This document shows positions 20,844 to 32,700 of a stretch of 64,000 nt of DNA, in pieces; the stretch's first letter is position 1; each line of letters opens with the position of its first letter. The stretch lies in contig OX345636.1 of the NCBI GenBank assembly GCA_947044365.1, forward strand, positions 2,686,001-2,750,000, read 5' to 3'. The notes under the pieces are model-generated. The model was not told where the DNA came from and ran no database searches. It saw only the letters and a list, made by a program, of their open reading frames with translations. The translations under genes and the position numbers were made by a program. The DNA comes from Petrosia ficiformis (taxonomy: Eukaryota > Porifera > Demospongiae > Haplosclerida > Petrosiidae).

Positions 20844-22060
20844 TAATTTTACAATTACATATATGTATAAACATGTATTACAAAACAAAACAAAAAATTT
20901 ATATAGGTCTTTAACTCTCTTGAATATCTGTTCACAAAACGGTCAGGTAACATAATAATTGCATTATAAAATTCATGACTTGTTTGCAGTAAAATATAAA
21001 GTATTACCTCACCCTTTTGCTATAATGAACTGCAATAAAGGTTTATACAAACAGCATTGGTATTTTATAAATTGATCTGCACTCTACAAACCTATTAACA
21101 CAGAGCAAGACACTTATAAACTGCCATTTTCTTGCAATCTTGATTTCATGTGTTTGGTTTCTGCACATACGCTAACTAACATTAAACAAGTACCCAAATT
21201 CAAAGAACCAGATCCAGTGTTCAGTTCACTGATAATTATCGTTCAAATTTTAAAACGTTTTATTAAAGCTATGTGCGTGCTATGGTTGAAGAGAGATCGA
21301 TGAAAAGCAGCAGAGAGGGACAGAGCTGCAGAGACTAAAGAGGAGAGATTGGATTGATGGTATGGATAAACTGGTCTTTTATGAGTTCCTGTAGCTTTGC
21401 TAGTTTCATCAGATGAAGAAGCTAATACTGGCTCAACATACATAACTGTAAAACCAAAACTAACCCATGAACTGTTGCATTTTGCTCTTCTTCCATCTCA
21501 AATGCACTAAATGCTTGCTTTTGCTTATAGTTAAAAATGTGGTTATTCTAACCATGCCTTCTCAGGCTCACTCCACAATGATTGCTGCATGCAAGCATTC
21601 TGTAGTTATTAATTTGTGAGCATGCATATGCTTATAGTGCATGTACTAATGTGTTAATCATATTTGCACTTCACCGCTTCTAAATCTAGATAATGGAGGT
21701 GCCCAATAATAGAGATACAGATAATTGAGGGTTCACTGTGTAAAATATGTTGTATTATATACTTATTAGTATGTACATGTATATTAGCTATTCACAAGCC
21801 ACATACAATATATGTACAATCTTTTGTAAGGGAGAATTGTAGTATCAATTATAAAAGAGAATAAATTTATGCAATTGAATATAACAATAATTATGTATAT
21901 AACATTCAGTAATATTATACTTGAATAATTATCACTATTAACTAGTCAGTAACCTACATATACATGTATATACATGTACATGTATAAAATTCTATAGGCC
22001 ACCCTTAGTGTAGTAATGAGGTGTTGGTCAACAAAGCCTATCACATTACTAATTATTACT
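20844..22060. other. Intergenic stretch, no gene seen
   Basis: AT-rich, with short unrelated frames only. A minus-strand frame at 21243-21443 has no recognisable motif and no splice context, and I do not support it as a gene. Confidence 0.45.
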
Positions 22061-22069
22061 ATGTAGTCT

Positions 22070-22285
22070 TTTGATAAGTATCACAGGAATGAGAGGAATC
22101 CTTATTAACCTTTGTTTACAAACAGAGTTTACTTCATGATGTTTTACTTTATAAATGTACATGTAGTAGCAATATCTATACAGTGTTGATATAGTAACAA
22201 GACATGATTATAGTTTTACTTTGGAATATACAAACATGTATGTGTACACATATGCAACAGCCCATCCTTAAAATATAATTAACAG
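22070..22285 (+). repeat. Duplicated block, partner of 24180-24410
   Basis: Nearly identical sequence (TTTTGATAAGTATCACAGGA, TACTTCATGATGTTTTACTT, CAATATCTATACAGTGTTGA, ATACAAACATGTATGTGTAC) recurs at 24180-24410. The high identity suggests a recent copy. Confidence 0.8.
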
Positions 22286-22406
22286 AAACCTCTTGTTAAT
22301 TTTTATCCTTGTGTAATTTGAAGTCTGCCAGCTACGAACATTGGTGTCTCCAACAAGCTACTGGCAGACTTCAAATTACACAAGGATAAAAATTAACAAG
22401 AGGTTT
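22286..22406. repeat. Perfect 46-bp inverted repeat with 29-nt loop
   Basis: Arm one begins AAACCTCTTGTTAATTTTTA and arm two ends with its exact complement. I find no mismatch over 46 bp. A related half-arm (CCTTGTATAATTTGAAGTCT) occurs near 27763. It is either a recently inserted foldback element or a new palindrome; both arms must be young or kept identical by conversion. Confidence 0.9.
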
Positions 22407-22464
22407 TCTAACAAAGAGGAAAGAGCATTTGAAATCCAAATACTTTTTACAATAAGTGTGTAGA

Positions 22465-22930
22465 AATATTTAAATTCAAAATTCAAAAAGCAGATTCATA
22501 ATAACAATGATGCAAAATTATCCACTCGATAATGATTGGCTACAATGAATATTAACAAGTCATATATTAACAACTTTTAATGAGGTCAATATACATATTA
22601 ACACTTTATCAAACCAAAAAGACCACCAACAAGACAAGAAAAGGATATTACTAGACAAAAGATTAGTTAATACTGATAGTATGAGACTCTAAGAACTGTC
22701 AGGCACTAGGTATCAAAGTGTGTTCAACTGATCTTAGTTATCACTTATCAGTTAGGTCTGTTCAATATAAGTATATTTTAAGTGAGAATGCAAGGAGAGT
22801 ACTTTAGAGTTTAATATGATTATAGCAATGCCCAAATTTTTTACTTCCCCATAAAGACTACTAGTGATAAATACTAATGTAACTAATTTCACAATAATAA
22901 CAACAATTTACATAGAGGTAAACAGAATCA
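22465..22930 (+). repeat. Duplicated block, partner of 14210-14640
   Basis: See 14210-14640. This copy carries an extra insert around 22720-22760 (CTGATCTTAGTTATCACTTA). Confidence 0.75.
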
Positions 22931-24179
22931 TCGAACAGTCCTACCACCTGTTTCTAAAATGACCTCTAGTAATCTGGGTATATGATTCAAGTATTTAGTA
23001 TGACCTACATGTGCATTGCAACAAAGGATTATAGTATTTGTAACTCAGAGGTCCTGGATATGATCACCAAGGTTTTTACATTCTACTTTACCCTCTATGT
23101 ACTATCAGAATTATTGTTCAGTTGAGGCATTAATTAAATTGATTAAACCACACCCAAAATAATGTGACAAGATATTAATTACTAGTGTGATAAATAAGAT
23201 AATTCAAAACAGCTAGAATACAAATGTAAATTAATAACACAATAGGATCTCACTGGTTTCTATAGCAGGGGTCTGTACCTTTCTATATGTTACTAGCACA
23301 CTTCTTATATGTACATTGCAGTTTACTGATAATAGAAAAATACCGTTACTTGAGGAAAAATATAATAATGATGATTAATTACATTATTATATTTTCGAAT
23401 TCTGATTTTAAGTTATACAAGGAAAATAATGACAATAGGCTAAGATTTCTACTACCTCTTACATGTATATAAATTCCACATTTCAAATAATCTTTACAGC
23501 TTCAATTGCTTATAACTTTTGATTAGAAATGACAAAGATGCTAAGTGTGGGCGTTGCTGCAGATTGCTTTACTTTCAAACAGTTTCCTTGCTGGTTTGCT
23601 GCAAGTAACAAAGCATGATTTTAGTATCTAAGGCTTTAGTAGAAGATCTTCTGTCTAATAGACTTAAAATACTGAAGTTATACAGGCTAATAAAGAGGTG
23701 TGCATTCCCCATGGGACTACTATACATTCAAGCACTCACCTTGCTATTTTACTACTGATAGCGAACCATAAATGTTACATCAATGGCATTGTTAAAAACT
23801 CTTCTATCCAGCAAAGTAAGTTAAAATCTTCAGTCCTATATAATATAGAATTAAGTGCTCTGCTCACACATTTTTGGGTAATTATATTTGTGTTAATAAA
23901 CAAAAATGACCATTTTAAATATAGACGTTAAAGGCTATACATGCACATCTATAGAACATGTGTATGGATTAGTGTAGCACCAATACTCCAATATCAGTAC
24001 TAATACTGATATTACTTCCCCATTTCAGCAATATATATATGGCCCCGCAGAGCCAACCCTATGATTGTTTTCTCAAATGCTTCATGTTCATACATATAAT
24101 AATTCTTGTGTCATATGCAAATGTGTTGAATACATACATGTAGTATAGGAAATCGCATATGGCAAACCATATCACATTA
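22931..24179. other. Intergenic stretch with one dispersed repeat
   Basis: The minus-strand copy of the 11930-12350 family lies at about 23500-23870 (for example AGTCCTATATAATATAG and the GCAAAGTAAGTTAAAATCTT end). No gene is supported in the remainder. Confidence 0.5.
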
Positions 24180-24410
24180 CTAATTATTACTATGTAGTCT
24201 TTTGATAAGTATCACAGGAATGAGAGGAATCCTTATTAACCTTTGTTTACAAACAGAGTTTACTTCATGATGTTTTACTTTATGAATGTACATGTAGTAG
24301 CAATATCTATACAGTGTTGATATAGTAAAACAAGACATGATTATAATTTTGCTTTGGAATATACAAACATGTATGTGTACACATATGCAACATCTCATCC
24401 TTAAAATATA
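24180..24410 (+). repeat. Duplicated block, partner of 22070-22285
   Basis: Direct-orientation copy, differing by a handful of bases, for example TATAGTAAAACAAGACATG against TATAGTAACAAGACATG. Confidence 0.8.
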
Positions 24411-24589
24411 AATGTAAGAGAAAGCATTAATTACTGCTGTCTATCAAATGTATGTAATGTTTGAGATCATTCCAGTTATCACAAAATAAAGCATGTCCAT
24501 TTTGTGATATTATGATAATAAATTTCTAAAACAAGATATAATTATAAAGAAAAAGGATCCCTGTGATTGCTTTGTGGTGTCAGCATTCA

Positions 24590-24850
24590 GTAATCATGGC
24601 TGATTTTCTTATGTCTTAAACACAACAGACTATTACAATTATTATTCATCTGCTCTTCTTACTTTAAGTTTCATGTAGAACTTTAGGAATATATTTCAGC
24701 TACAGCAGATATTAGCTCCAATTTCTACATATAAAGCTACAAGCAGCTTTCTACTTGTGGGTTGGTAGAGCTTGAGTGCACTTTCTATTATGTCATTCAT
24801 TCCACTGAGTCACCAGAAAGACACAACTTCCTTTACTTATGCAATGTGTA
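24590..24850 (+). repeat. Dispersed family around AGCTACAA-CAGCTTTCT
   Basis: Words such as AGCTACAAGCAGCTTTCTAC, GTAGAGCTTGAGTGCA and TTTACTTATGCAATGTGTAT recur in diverged form at about 3850-3940, 38255-38380, 61380-61640 and 62540-62710. They therefore spread through introns of both genes and the spacer. Confidence 0.55.
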
Positions 24851-24852
24851 TA

Positions 24853-24857
<5 letters not shown>

Positions 24858-24915
<58 letters not shown>
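24858..24915. repeat. (TA)n microsatellite
   Basis: About 58 bp of alternating TA with one ACAT break near its start. Confidence 0.9.
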
Positions 24916-24916
<1 letters not shown>

Positions 24917-25239
24917 CATATAATAAACTCCATAGAAAATAGCATAATTGTTTTCATTCCTAGTCAAACATCTATCACTTTAAAACAGTATTTGGATTTT
25001 AAATAGTTATTATGCTCTTTCCTCTTGGTTAGGCTGTTTAGCGTAAATGTAAAAACTATATATGCTTGCTATAATAATAACATTATAGTGTATCTATCAT
25101 TCATGTTTTCATGTCACTTATAAAACTTCACAGTACAAGGTTGAAATTTCTTGAAACCCTGACAACACATAATTTAATTTACTAAGAAACACTACAAAGA
25201 TTGTAGCCAGTTATTTGGTAAATATTATATTAAATAAAT

Positions 25240-25693
25240 GCACTGATATCAAATTTTACCAATATACCAATAACCGATATTAGGCAATAAATATCTGCCG
25301 ATACCGATATTCCTTGTTTGTTCTGAAGTGCTAATATTTAAATAATATTTTGTATTTTGAAAGTAAATAAAATTCAGAAATTCAAATTAGATATATCAGT
25401 TAGTATGTTTGGAGATAATACATGAAGCAAACTTGGTATCTTCTTGCAATGTAAAAACATCCCAAACCAATGACTTCTACTCTCTTACTAGACTTATTTG
25501 CACTTCAATTTTCACACTCAAGCAAGTCGGAGCAACTCAACGATCAACATATCACAACATGTGGTTTTCATAATACGCATGCGCAGTATCAGTAGTTTGT
25601 GGCGAATTTACTGATACTTGTACCAATATTTCACGTGATGAGCAATATCGGCCACTTACCAATAGCCGATACAATTATCAGTACACCTCTAAA
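25240..25693. mobile_element. Possible hAT-like element fragment with CGATA-rich ends
   Basis: The right end GCCGATACAATTATCAGTAC, followed by ACCTCTA, and a left part with CCAATAACCGATATTAGG share the CCAATA-CCGATA words typical of some hAT termini. The left boundary is not clear and no target duplication is visible, so the call is tentative. Confidence 0.3.
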
Positions 25694-25739
25694 CTAAAAA
25701 TATAATTACTTCTTTAAGTTTGTAAAGATCAATACAAAT

Positions 25740-25990
25740 TTTGTTATCATTGCAACCCAATTACTGACAGCTAGAGTGCAACAGTGTTTATCATGCAATT
25801 ACAATATAACGTTGCAACCCAATTACTGAGAGCTAGAGTGCAAAAGCTTATATCACACGATTATATAATCAACCAGTATACTATAGTAGCTGTACAGTGA
25901 AGCAGTAGATCATCTCTACTACAGGATAGTTAATATTATTTTTTAAAACATTTTATGAGGAAACGAAAGAACCATGTTATGTTTTGAAGT
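25740..25990 (+). repeat. Duplicated block, partner of 26580-26790
   Basis: The sentence GTTGCAACCCAATTACTGAC occurs at about 25751 and again (GAGAGC variant) at 25812. The following 170 bp (CTGTACAGTGAAGCAGTAGA, AAGAACCATG) recur at 26580-26790. Confidence 0.7.
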
Positions 25991-25994
25991 GATA

Positions 25995-26245
25995 TGATGT
26001 AGTGTTGTTTTAGTTTGAAAATAATCAATGCTTTTAGTTATAGTTATAGTATGCCTGGTTTCTCAAATTTATATATAAGTTTTGTTATAGTTTAATTGAC
26101 TATACTAGGCTTACTAAAATGGTTTTAGTTTTAGTTATTGGCCAATTCTCATTTAGTTAGTTATAGTTGTACTTGTAATTTTATTTATAGTTATATAACT
26201 AAAATTCAAAATGCTTTACTAAAAGGGGTTTTAGTTTTAGTTATA
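25995..26245. repeat. TTTTAGTTATAGTTA-rich repeat
   Basis: Degenerate multimers of TTTAGTT and ATAGTT fill this stretch. Related stretches lie at 32880-33115 (opposite strand: ACTAAAACTATAA) and 55690-56110. The shared flank GGTTTCTCAAA at 26057 and TTTGAGAAACC at 33066 shows that the first two belong to one family. Confidence 0.6.
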
Positions 26246-26579
26246 GACTTACTGTGTATAATATATTACATGTGTATATATGTGTGACAATATTGTTGAT
26301 TTAGTAAATAGTGAGGAAGTACTGACATGTAAAATGAGATTACATGTGAATTTTAAATCAATGATAAACAACATTCTAACACCTAGCTTAATTAGCTTCT
26401 TGTAACACCTGACTCAAGATGTGAGGTGTTAATTAAATATGTCCTATGAATAATGTTTAAATTTTGTGGGCGAGATGTAAACTTTAATTTAGACTGATTG
26501 AACTTTTCAATAAAATGGGAAGGCTGATAAAGAAAGTGTTTATGAAATATATAAATTTGTAGAAATCAAATGAATGCTG

Positions 26580-26790
26580 AATTTTATACCGTTGCAACCC
26601 AATTACTGACAGCTGGAGTGCAACAGCATTTATCATGCGATTATAATCAGCCTACATGTAATATAGTACATGTACGCTGTACAGTGAAGCATTAGATCAT
26701 CTGTACTATATGGTAGTTTAATTTTTTTTAAACATTTTTTGACCCAATAAAAGAACCATTGTTGAGTTTTGCTGTGATTGTAATGTGTAT
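26580..26790 (+). repeat. Duplicated block, partner of 25740-25990
   Basis: Same order of words as its partner, with the TACATGTACGCTGTACAG variant in the centre. Confidence 0.7.
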
Positions 26791-29617
26791 AATATACAAT
26801 GTAATTATGTATACTATATTTAACCCTTAGAGGGCTGATGTCACATGAATTGAATTTATCCAAAAGGAAAGAGTTGTAATGGAGGTTAATAGCGTATGAA
26901 TGTACTCCCACTATGTTATATAGAACAAGAAATAAATAATAATAATAAAATAAAATAAAATAAATTTATGGCTAACAAAATATATAATTCTTATATAATT
27001 ACATAATTAAAACGAGTGCCATCGAGACGGGACACTCGCCTTCGTGGCAAAGTAATACAAACTATGATCTTTTTTTTTTAAATATAATGCCAAAAGATTA
27101 TAATTATGTATATATATATATCATTGCTCACAGATTTGAAGGGTTATATAATAACGAGAACATTTACCTCAGATGGTTTATATAAAACATATAAAGTAAT
27201 AAAATTGTACTGGTATGTTAGTTTTTATAATAATAATAGTTATATAATTATAATATAATTATATAACTATTATTGTATAAACTAACATGTCAGTACTTAT
27301 TACTTTATAACTGAAAGATTTTAGTATGATTATACTAGTCTCTTCCTTGTCTATACTATAAGTCTTACATTTTAGTCTCTGTTTTATCTCAAAAAAGAAA
27401 GAAAGATCTTCAATTAGTCTTGTGAAATGTACTATAAAGAGACTAAGACAGGTCCTCAAAACTGCTGAAGTTCGAGTCACGTGCACAGCACATGACTTAA
27501 AAATTTGAAATAGGCGGAGCCTGAAAGTAATGGAGAATTCTTGGAGCCAGTGCTCGATGTTGTACCAACCACTACCCAAGTTTTTTTTTTTTTATGTAGT
27601 GCTTTACTAGCGATAGTCATGATACAGGAGTAATTATGTTTTAATGTGTCCAGATGTTCCCAAGAGTCTTCTTGAGTCTGGAAACAGTAACCGTGAGGTA
27701 TAAAAATTGTGATTACTTTAAAAAGGAAGGGTTTCACCAAAAGCCTGTTGTTACTTTTGATCCTTGTATAATTTGAAGTCTTCCCGTTCCCGTATCCAGT
27801 GTTCGTAGTTTTTTTTTTGCCATATTTTGCGAACACACACACACAGGCACACAATATGATTACTGTACCCTTCCGCCTACGCTTACATTAAACCCCGTGG
27901 AAAGCAATTATAGGGATGGCCCTATGGGCCATGAAAAAAAAGAATATTGATAATAATTAAAACAAGATTGGACACATGATAAAGCTAATGTATGACATAT
28001 CTGCTATTACGGGACACATCTATAATATTGATGAAAGTCGATACAATCAAGGGAAATGATTTCCTTGTAGGTTTGGTAACAGCCTAGAATAATGTGACAT
28101 GGAGGATGGTTGGCCACTGTAGTTCATCAAGCACTTAATCATAAGATTTGTTCCATATCTGGGACATTTGACTCATGTATATTTGGTAGTGTGTTTCTAC
28201 AGCTTGAAGAAGTACCATGAATAAGTCATAAAATGACTAATAAAGCCTGAATATAGAGTATTGGGGAATTACAAAGGTTGGTGTCAGTCAGGTGTCAAAA
28301 GAGGAAATCATGATTATTGTGTTAGAGTGATGTACATAGTCATGTATAACATCATTCAAACAGTATGTATATTGATCAACTGGCATTTCAAATTCAGAAA
28401 GGAAATCATAATTATGTACTTGTATGTTGATTTCAATTTTGTAATTAGCACAGGAATTAAGATGGAAACTGTGAATTTGAATTTTAAACCTTTGTTTATC
28501 AATGTACACATGTATATAGGCATTCTAACACCAACCTGTTAATAGTAATTAACCTCATTTCCTCTTTTGACACTTGGTTTCAATAATTACTCTATTCTGA
28601 TCTATCTTGGCTGAATTCAGGTGTACATTTTCATCTTATTGGAGCCTGAATCTATGCTCTACACAATGAGAATAGGAACTGTCATGTACAGCTTTAAATT
28701 CAACTTCTGAAGGACAGAATCAGACAAGTCCTATTTAGCAAGCACATCAGTTGGTTTGTCCCACATAATCCTCAGCAGCTTAAAGAACCTAGGTCTTCAT
28801 ATCCTGAAATCTGATTGGTCAGAATAAGGTAGCTATAATATAATTATATTTGTCTGCTTCTGATTGTATTACCATGGTTACTAGAATAACTCTCAACGAT
28901 TCTATATATAAGAAACAGCAGCAAATATTCACTTATTGATTTTTCTCATAATATCCTCAAATATCAGTGATATTATATATGAATGTTGAAACCTTACAAA
29001 TGTGAAATATTATTAATTCTTGTGTCTACACAGGTATAGATTCTGAAGGGAGGGAGTGGTTTTTACTTCATTTGTGACTCTTTAAGTGAATACTATACAG
29101 TAAGTGAGATACTAATCATCTGTGTGATTAGTGATTTGTTGATAATAAATTAATAAATTAATAAATTATTATTATTATAAATTTTCCTTTAATACAGCGT
29201 ATAGTGGAAGAGAAAACATGGCAAGAGATGAATATTTTAAGATATCTCCCTTCACATCAAGTGCTGTTTTGATACAGCATACTATTAATAATAATTATTA
29301 AGTTACCGATAATTGCAATTTCAAGCAATGTCAGTAATGAAAAATTAATATACCAACAGTAATATTGCTATTGTCATTAAAAGTTATAATATAAATTATT
29401 TCAAGTTTTCAGTTTTAAAATACAAGGAGTATAAATTTAAATTAAACCTTCTTGAAAATTTGTAGTATCATTATTTTAATATTCAAGTAAGCTTCGATAT
29501 TGCAAATTAATAGGTCCCTCGATATTCCAGACGCCGTCCCCGCTGAACCTAATTACTATTTTATAATTATGAAAGCTAGTCTCGTGAACCAGCCACTCCC
29601 TTTTTGACAATCCGACG
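26791..29617. other. Spacer upstream of the second plus-strand gene, no gene seen
   Basis: It contains a long palindrome (27208-27296), an (AC)n end followed by CCTTCCGCCTACGC (27830-27880, similar to 32790-32835), and the dispersed word GGAAAGCAATTATAGGGATG (about 27898), which recurs in opposite orientation at 10640 and 16820. The overlapping minus-strand frames at 27259-27854 are AT-biased and carry no recognisable motif. Confidence 0.5.
27208..27296. repeat. 89-bp near-perfect palindrome
   Basis: GTACTGGTATGTTAGT at the left pairs with ACTAACATGTCAGTAC at the right. The centre is AATAATAGTTATATAATTAT and its complement. Only a few bases are unpaired. Confidence 0.8.
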
Positions 29618-29626
29618 TATATAAAT
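29618..29626 (+). promoter_or_regulatory. TATA box of the second plus-strand gene
   Basis: TATATAAAT stands 88 bp upstream of the ATG at 29714. The usual spacing puts the transcription start near 29648, giving a 5' UTR of about 65 nt. Confidence 0.5.
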
Positions 29627-29713
29627 AACGGTGTTAATTTCTTACACTTGTAATAACGAGTCTGCAGACTGCAGACAGCGTATGGATGTAACAATCAAGA
29701 CGAAGAAGAATTA

Positions 29714-32700
29714 ATGGCCACTAAACGGGAACTGCAGTTGGAAAAAGTCAAACTGGTGAGTGAAATCAGATGTATCCTTGTCAGCATGCAGAGGTTTCTC
29801 TAGCATACATGAGCCAAACAGTATTTTTTCCAATACTTATATACTTAGTCTATAAAATCAATGCACTTGTACTTGTATCTAAGTAATCTGCTCTGTGCTT
29901 GCAAGTACTTCAATATTTCGATTACTAAAGGTATTTATCATAATTATTGTAAACATGATCCATGAAACGACAGGTGCTAAACTATTCTACTGTGTTGATT
30001 ACACAATTCCAAATGTACCGAATATGCGCTAAACAGAGCACTGGTACGTAAGTCCTTCGATAAAAACTGGCCTTTCAGTAAACAACGTCCAAATCAGTAA
30101 CAGACGTCATGCGTTTCAACGGTTGCATTTTTGATACATTTCTACTCAAACCAATTCAAAGTTATCGAATTGACAAAGACGCTAAGTGTTTGTGTTTGCA
30201 CTGACCATAGCACATTCAATCACTCGTCTTGCTGCCTTTCTCCAACTAAAGAAGAATGACTTTGGTATCTATCACTTTGTTAGAAGGTTCTCTGTCTAAC
30301 TAAGTAAGTTAAGAGTCTGTGTTGTGTAAAATGTGGACGTTATGCGATCTCGCCTTGTTATCCTCCTAGTGAAGCATAGATTTTATATCTATGGTTTTCT
30401 TACCAACTATTCTTTCCAGCAAAGGAAGGCAGAAACTCTAGTTTGATAAAAACGGGAGAGTTATAGAAGTGAAAAGATTATAATAATTCCATGTTCGCTC
30501 ACTCCGTTTTTTCCTGCATTACGTTAATCATTGATTTCAGTTGCAAGCTTTATGATCATGCCATAAAATTTGCTGAAGTCTTATTCTTTCCATCATGTTT
30601 CTAAAACTTCAAATTAAATTTATCTGACAATCAACAAATAGTTGAAATTTCTTGAAAACTTGCAACCTCATAATTTAATTTACCAAACATTACAAAAGAT
30701 TGTAGCCAGTTGTTTATAACAGTAAAGGGAATTAACTATAATTATGTGCTTTAATTGTTATAATAAGCATGGAAGTATTTGTTATGGCATCACCATGCTA
30801 ACCATCCTAAGCATATAGGCTTGTCCCAGACCCATCCTAAAAGGGAAGGGTTTAGGACGAAGGTTTGTGTGATTTATAAGAGTGAAGGCTTGATATACTG
30901 ATTAGAATCGTGATATTAATTGTAATAATTCTTTTGTAAACACATGTTCTGTAGTTCAAAGTTTGATCTTTTAGTTGCTTTTGAAGAATGAATATGCAAT
31001 ATTGATAAAAATTATCCAATTCAATATACTTGTACTTATAGCTGCTTCCTACATAATTGTTCTTCATTTTCATCACCTTTAATGACAAGTCTATAATTAT
31101 AACTCTGAATAATAAATTAATAATCATAATTGAACAAACTGTCAATATAATGACAAATTGACTTCTATATAATTTATATATATTATAGCGTCAAAACCTG
31201 GAGGAGTTTTATAAAAAGAATGACTTACAATCTGTCGAAAGAATTGTCCAAAATCATCGAGACCAGAAATATGCTCATGTAAGTGCATTCAGGTCAAAAC
31301 ATTCTAATTGTTGTATTTACTATAAATAAAAATATTTAATTAATTAGAGAATGTCTATTTTATTGATGGGTGAAGGGTATGCTCTACAGCAACAAAACTA
31401 CTGCTCTGAATGTTCTAATCAGATAGACTGACTCATTTAATCCATTTAGCACCATTTGATCAATCATGCCCTTTACTATATTTATAGCAAATGATCCTCA
31501 AAATCAAGTGATTTTCAAAGAGTTATGTGTAAAATTATGTGTAAAATTATGTGAGTATGGAGTCACATCTATATGGGATGAATGCCAGAAAAACATTTTT
31601 GATGCCAATCAGGTTATTGGGAATGGATTGTAGTTGTTGTGCATTTCATTCTGGTTTCCTGCTCTGTCAATAAGTAAACTAATGCTTTATGTGCGGATGT
31701 GTGTATATGTGTTTTCAAAAATCTAAGGAATAGAAGTTGTTTTTAACCCCTCAATTTGCATTCACATGTTGTATGCATAAACTATATAGTTTTCTTTATA
31801 AAATTATCTAGTGTTACAACATGTTATGTATACTGTAGTCATGAATGTTTTAATGTATCATTCCCTATACAGAATACCAGCATCATGTATGCAATTGAAT
31901 ATTGCACATTTGCAGAAGTGAAAAAATTATTGAACCACAAACTTGCTGATATTAACTGGAAGAGTACTTTAGTCAGCAGTAAATATGTAAGTGAATTCCT
32001 ATAAGCCAAATGAAGATTAATCTGTTTAAAAAGAATATAATTATAGTTATAATAATACTTGCTTCAACTGATATAATATAATAACTATGTATTCCATAAG
32101 GATACTACTAGAATTTTTATTAAATGCAGTAATAAAACAGTCTTTATGAAATAACAACAATAAAGAACAATAAATCCTATCAAGTAGGCATTCAAATCAT
32201 TCAATATGATATTATTTCATAATATTGTACTGGAAATGACATGACCAGAAGTATTGTTGCACATAATAAAATGAATGCACTAAAGTGCAGAACCCTCGCT
32301 AGCTACTGGTAAACAGCATGGCTTTAAAACAACTTTGCCTAAGTAACATTGCAACAGCCAGTAACACACCATTCATATCAACACTATAATTTGCATATTC
32401 ATGTATACTGATTTCTTATCAGTAACATGAATATGCAAATATGGGGATAGCATGGCCATCAGATCTCTTGAGAACTAGCGAATTTCTGGACAAAACTTCG
32501 CAAATAGCTGTATAAACACTGGTTAGGACAATAGACAAAGCTCAAGAAACAAAGCTTCAAAGAGACAAAAGTTAGTGGTTCAGTGTTTTCCGCTGACATC
32601 AGCAAAAACGAAGAAATTTCAAGATGGCAACAGATCAACAAGAGTTTTCACGGCTGTTTCTCTGCAACAAGATGAGTTCAGAACAAATCCTTTAAATGTC

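Noticed and set aside
27259..27854. Overlapping minus-strand frames (106 and 125 codons)
   Set aside because: They overlap each other in different frames, cross repeat-like sequence and an (AC)n tract, and show no domain or splice pattern.
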